From Sediminibacterium sp. (lineage in GTDB: Bacteria > Bacteroidota > Bacteroidia > Chitinophagales > Chitinophagaceae): a stretch of DNA of 64,000 bases. The position numbers were made by a program, and so were the translations under genes. Below the pieces are notes generated by a model. It saw only the letters and a program-made list of their open reading frames with translations, was not told the DNA's origin and ran no database searches. The first letter of the stretch is position 1; every line of letters begins with the position of its first letter. Where the stretch lies: positions 92,098 through 156,097 of the forward strand of contig JAEUVE010000015.1 in assembly GCA_016786865.1 (NCBI GenBank). The letters are read 5' to 3'. Of this stretch, positions 62,760 through 64,000 are shown one piece after another.

Positions 62760-62818
62760 TGAATTGACCCCCCTAAATAGCTGGACAGTATTGTAACAAC
62801 AGTTAAGGGGTCGATACA
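62760..62818 (+). mobile_element. 59-bp mini-remnant carrying both ends of an IS
   Basis: The left part (62764-62787, with TTGACCCCCCTAAATAGC) matches the left end of the second IS at 63866-63888 almost exactly and continues into the same ATTGTAACAAC segment. The right part (62802-62818) is the inverted repeat of that end (TGTATCGACCCCTTAAC on the complement versus TGTATTGACCCCCTAA). Together they form a terminal-repeat-bounded unit of about 59 bp with the coding region missing. It is either an internal deletion derivative or a miniature element. Target duplication was not recognised. Confidence 0.6.
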
Positions 62819-62841
62819 ATACAACTTTAATAGGTAGTATC

Positions 62842-62944
62842 TTATTCTAAGTTTCCTAAAACTTTTTCAGCTTTAACATTATTCGCTATATCCATAAGGA
62901 ATTTTGATAAGACTTTTTCACTTTTTGAATCCATCAAAGTTGAC
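62842..62944 (-). pseudogene. 3' fragment of a second unidentified gene, cut by the IS3-family element
   Basis: A minus-strand open frame of about 33 codons that runs from the left end of the IS to TAA at 62844-62842. It contains MDSKSEKVLSKFLMDIANNV followed by KAEKVLGNLE, with strongly protein-like composition. The 5' part was presumably displaced by the IS insertion. Family unknown. Confidence 0.4.
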
Positions 62945-63010
62945 TGTAAGTGTCCCTAAAAATCGGACAGTTTAAAATTAGAGCGAAAAGCTTAAATTTA
63001 AACTGCAAAT

Positions 63011-63301
63011 ATGAAAAAGACACGATTTACGGAGACCCAGATTGTTTCCATTTTAAAGCAACAAGAAGGTGGCAGAACCACCAAGGAACTAGCCCGAGAG
63101 AACGGGGTTTCAGAGGCCACTATTTACAATTGGAAGAGTAAATACGGCGGTATGGAAGCTTCTGATGTAAGGAGATTAAAAGACCTTGAAGAAGAAAATT
63201 CAAGGCTAAAAAAGATGTACGCTGATGTGGCTATGGACAATCAGATACTGAAGGATTTGTTCTCAAAAAAAGGCTGGGCCCTGCCACAAAAAGGCAGCTA
63301 A
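63011..63301 (+). CDS. IS3-family transposase OrfA
   Basis: A 96-residue DNA-binding subunit of an IS3-family (IS407-like) transposase. An N-terminal helix-turn-helix (KKTRFTETQIVSILKQQEGG, SEATIYNWKSKYGGM) is followed by a leucine-zipper-like helix (RRLKDLEEENSRLKKMYAD and DNQILKDLFSKK). It ends in a different frame from orfB and contains the slippery AAAAAAAGG at 63265-63273, the -1 frameshift site that makes the OrfAB fusion transposase. Confidence 0.92.
   Translation: MKKTRFTETQIVSILKQQEGGRTTKELARENGVSEATIYNWKSKYGGMEASDVRRLKDLEEENSRLKKMYADVAMDNQILKDLFSKKGWALPQKGS
63265..63273 (+). promoter_or_regulatory. programmed -1 ribosomal frameshift site
   Basis: Seven A followed by GG lie near the end of orfA. 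A -1 shift here continues as KKRLGPATKRQLTQELVHEY, the usual N-terminal sequence of IS3-family OrfB, joining orfA to orfB. Confidence 0.75.
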
Positions 63302-63861
63302 CACAGGAGCTGGTGCATGAGTATGGTGTTCCAGTGAGCAGGGCTTGTAAATTAATAGCTATTCCAAGATCACAGTTCTATTACGAGAGTAAGAAGGATG
63401 ATAGTGAAGTGATAGAGGCTTTGCAAGAACTTGCTTTTAAACATCCAACCTATGGATTTAGGAAGCTCTTTGCTTATTTACGTAGAGGTGGTAAACTTTG
63501 GAACCACAAGCGCGTGTATAGGATCTATAAGCTCTTAAAACTAAATAGGAAGCGCAAAGGGAAGCGTAGACTCCCTGCTAGAGTTAAACAACCCTTAGCA
63601 CAACAGAGCTTAGTTAACCAAAGTTGGAGTATGGATTTTATGAGTGACAGTATGGTTGGTAACAGAAAATTTAGAACACTAAACGTAATGGATGATTGTT
63701 CTAGGGAAGTATTAGCTATCGAAGTGGACACTTCACTTTCTTCTAGAAGGGTAATACGCACGCTGGATAGAATCATAGAACAAAGAGGCAAACCTGTATC
63801 TATTAGAACAGATAATGGCCCTGAGTTTACTTCGAAGGATCTTGAGTTATGGAGCTTAGAT
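63271..63861 (+). pseudogene. IS3-family transposase OrfB, truncated by IS insertion
   Basis: The catalytic subunit read in the -1 frame from the slippery site. An HTH_21 region (YGFRKLFAYLRRGG) is followed by the rve integrase core with the first Asp in QSWSMDFMSD and the second in IRTDNGPEF. The sequence runs into a second IS after SKDLELWSLD, so the third catalytic residue (Glu of the DDE triad) and the C-terminus are missing, and the remaining frame reads into IS-B up to 63897. The transposase is therefore inactive. A start at the ATG at 63316 is possible for unfused OrfB. Confidence 0.88.
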
Positions 63862-64000
63862 TGTATTGACCCCCTAAATAGCTGGACAAGATTGTAACAA
63901 CAATTAAGTCACTAAATTTAGGAATCATGTCAAGAACAAGAAGGAGTTTCTCAGCTTCGGAGAAACTGTCAATCATCAATGAAGCAGATCAAATAGGTGT
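63862..64000 (+). mobile_element. second IS, left end, inserted into orfB; cut by window edge
   Basis: Begins with TGTATTGACCCCCTAAATAG at 63862 within the interrupted transposase gene, then the ATTGTAACAAC segment shared with the 59-bp remnant at 62760-62818, then an open frame from 63927. The left end and its transposase differ from the element it interrupts. The right end lies outside the window. Confidence 0.75.
63927..64000 (+). CDS. transposase OrfA of the second IS, 3'-truncated by window edge
   Basis: The visible 24 residues (MSRTRRSFSASEKLSIINEA and onward) resemble the N-terminal helix-turn-helix of an IS3-family or related OrfA. Only 74 bp are visible, so the group is uncertain. 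It lies 65 bp from the left end of the element, a normal position for the first transposase gene. Confidence 0.6.
   Translation, partial: MSRTRRSFSASEKLSIINEADQIG

Larger units (their letters stand above)
62945..63861 (+). mobile_element. IS3-family insertion sequence (IS407-like), truncated by a second IS
   Basis: The element starts at the TGTAAGTGTCCCTAAAAATC end near 62945 and contains orfA (63011-63301) and the start of orfB, with the right end missing because a second IS is inserted at 63862. OrfA resembles the IS407 group. The flanking left gene fragment on the minus strand is interrupted by this end. The right inverted repeat and target duplication cannot be seen within the window. 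Confidence 0.75.

Noticed and set aside
62950..63141. Open frame from a GTG inside the IS left end
   Set aside because: It overlaps orfA in another frame and starts within the terminal inverted repeat.
1..64000. CRISPR array, rRNA operon or prophage
   Set aside because: No regularly spaced direct repeats, no rRNA-like sequence and no phage structural genes were seen; mobile DNA is limited to the IS cluster at the end.

Overview
The window looks like a chromosomal segment from a Bacteroidota bacterium, most likely of the Chitinophagaceae/Chitinophagales. Three things support this. The gene families are typical of the phylum (DUF2480, DUF5916 barrels, 7TMR-DISM kinase, AXE1-like hydrolases, secreted amidohydrolases, YbeY with a GYKD motif). 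Several genes are preceded by the Bacteroidota -7 promoter element TAnnTTTG. Many products are exported lipoproteins or outer-membrane proteins. Assignment below phylum is inference. Nearly all of the window is dense core genome; only the last 1.5 kb is mobile.

Layout. 1-9.4 kb: partial thiL, an S41 peptidase, a minus-strand group (recX, LpxR-like lipid A deacylase, nitrilase-type amidase, nagA, small exported protein), a stand-alone receiver protein, dnaN, a sterol desaturase-type hydroxylase and kdsB. 9.4-20.7 kb: a KdnB-type dehydrogenase convergent with kdsB (pointing to 8-amino-Kdo in the LPS), a GH32 fructanase, uvrB, a DUF4136 lipoprotein, a cyclophilin lipoprotein coupled to a phytase-like lipoprotein, a two-component pair and an amidase. 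20.8-30.5 kb: an eight-gene minus-strand run in which a secreted AXE1-like hydrolase followed by a small outer-membrane barrel occurs three times, with an acyltransferase-3 membrane protein inside and a PlsC-type acyltransferase at the end. This is the strongest candidate for an undescribed envelope system; the first hydrolase has lost all three catalytic residues. 30.7-38.2 kb: recA, gamma-glutamyltransferase, M19 dipeptidase, a HAD phosphatase, a PAS sensor gene split at an A9 tract, and nadA.

38.2-43.9 kb: a 466-bp AT-rich intergenic region with a perfect DnaA box (possible origin), a PpiD/SurA-like foldase, DUF2480, and a three-gene cluster containing an LpoB-like and a COG3014 lipoprotein. 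43.9-57.9 kb (minus strand): polA, a DUF5916 outer-membrane protein, two exported amidohydrolases of which two of three domains look metal-free, mnmG, an HNH-like protein, a parS-like palindrome, a CAP-domain protein and ybeY. 58-62.5 kb: feoA-nadD, rho, asnS and tRNA-Phe. 62.5-64 kb: two decayed gene fragments, a 59-bp mini-remnant of an IS, an IS3-family element with a programmed -1 frameshift, and a second IS inserted into its orfB.

Much of the gene content serves the cell envelope: Kdo modification, lipid A deacylation, acyl transfer and hydrolysis, lipoproteins, peptidoglycan synthase activation and periplasmic folding. Housekeeping DNA-metabolism genes (dnaN, uvrB, recA, polA, recX) and translation or tRNA genes (mnmG, asnS, tRNA-Phe) are interspersed. 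All family calls come from reading motifs by eye, without database searches.
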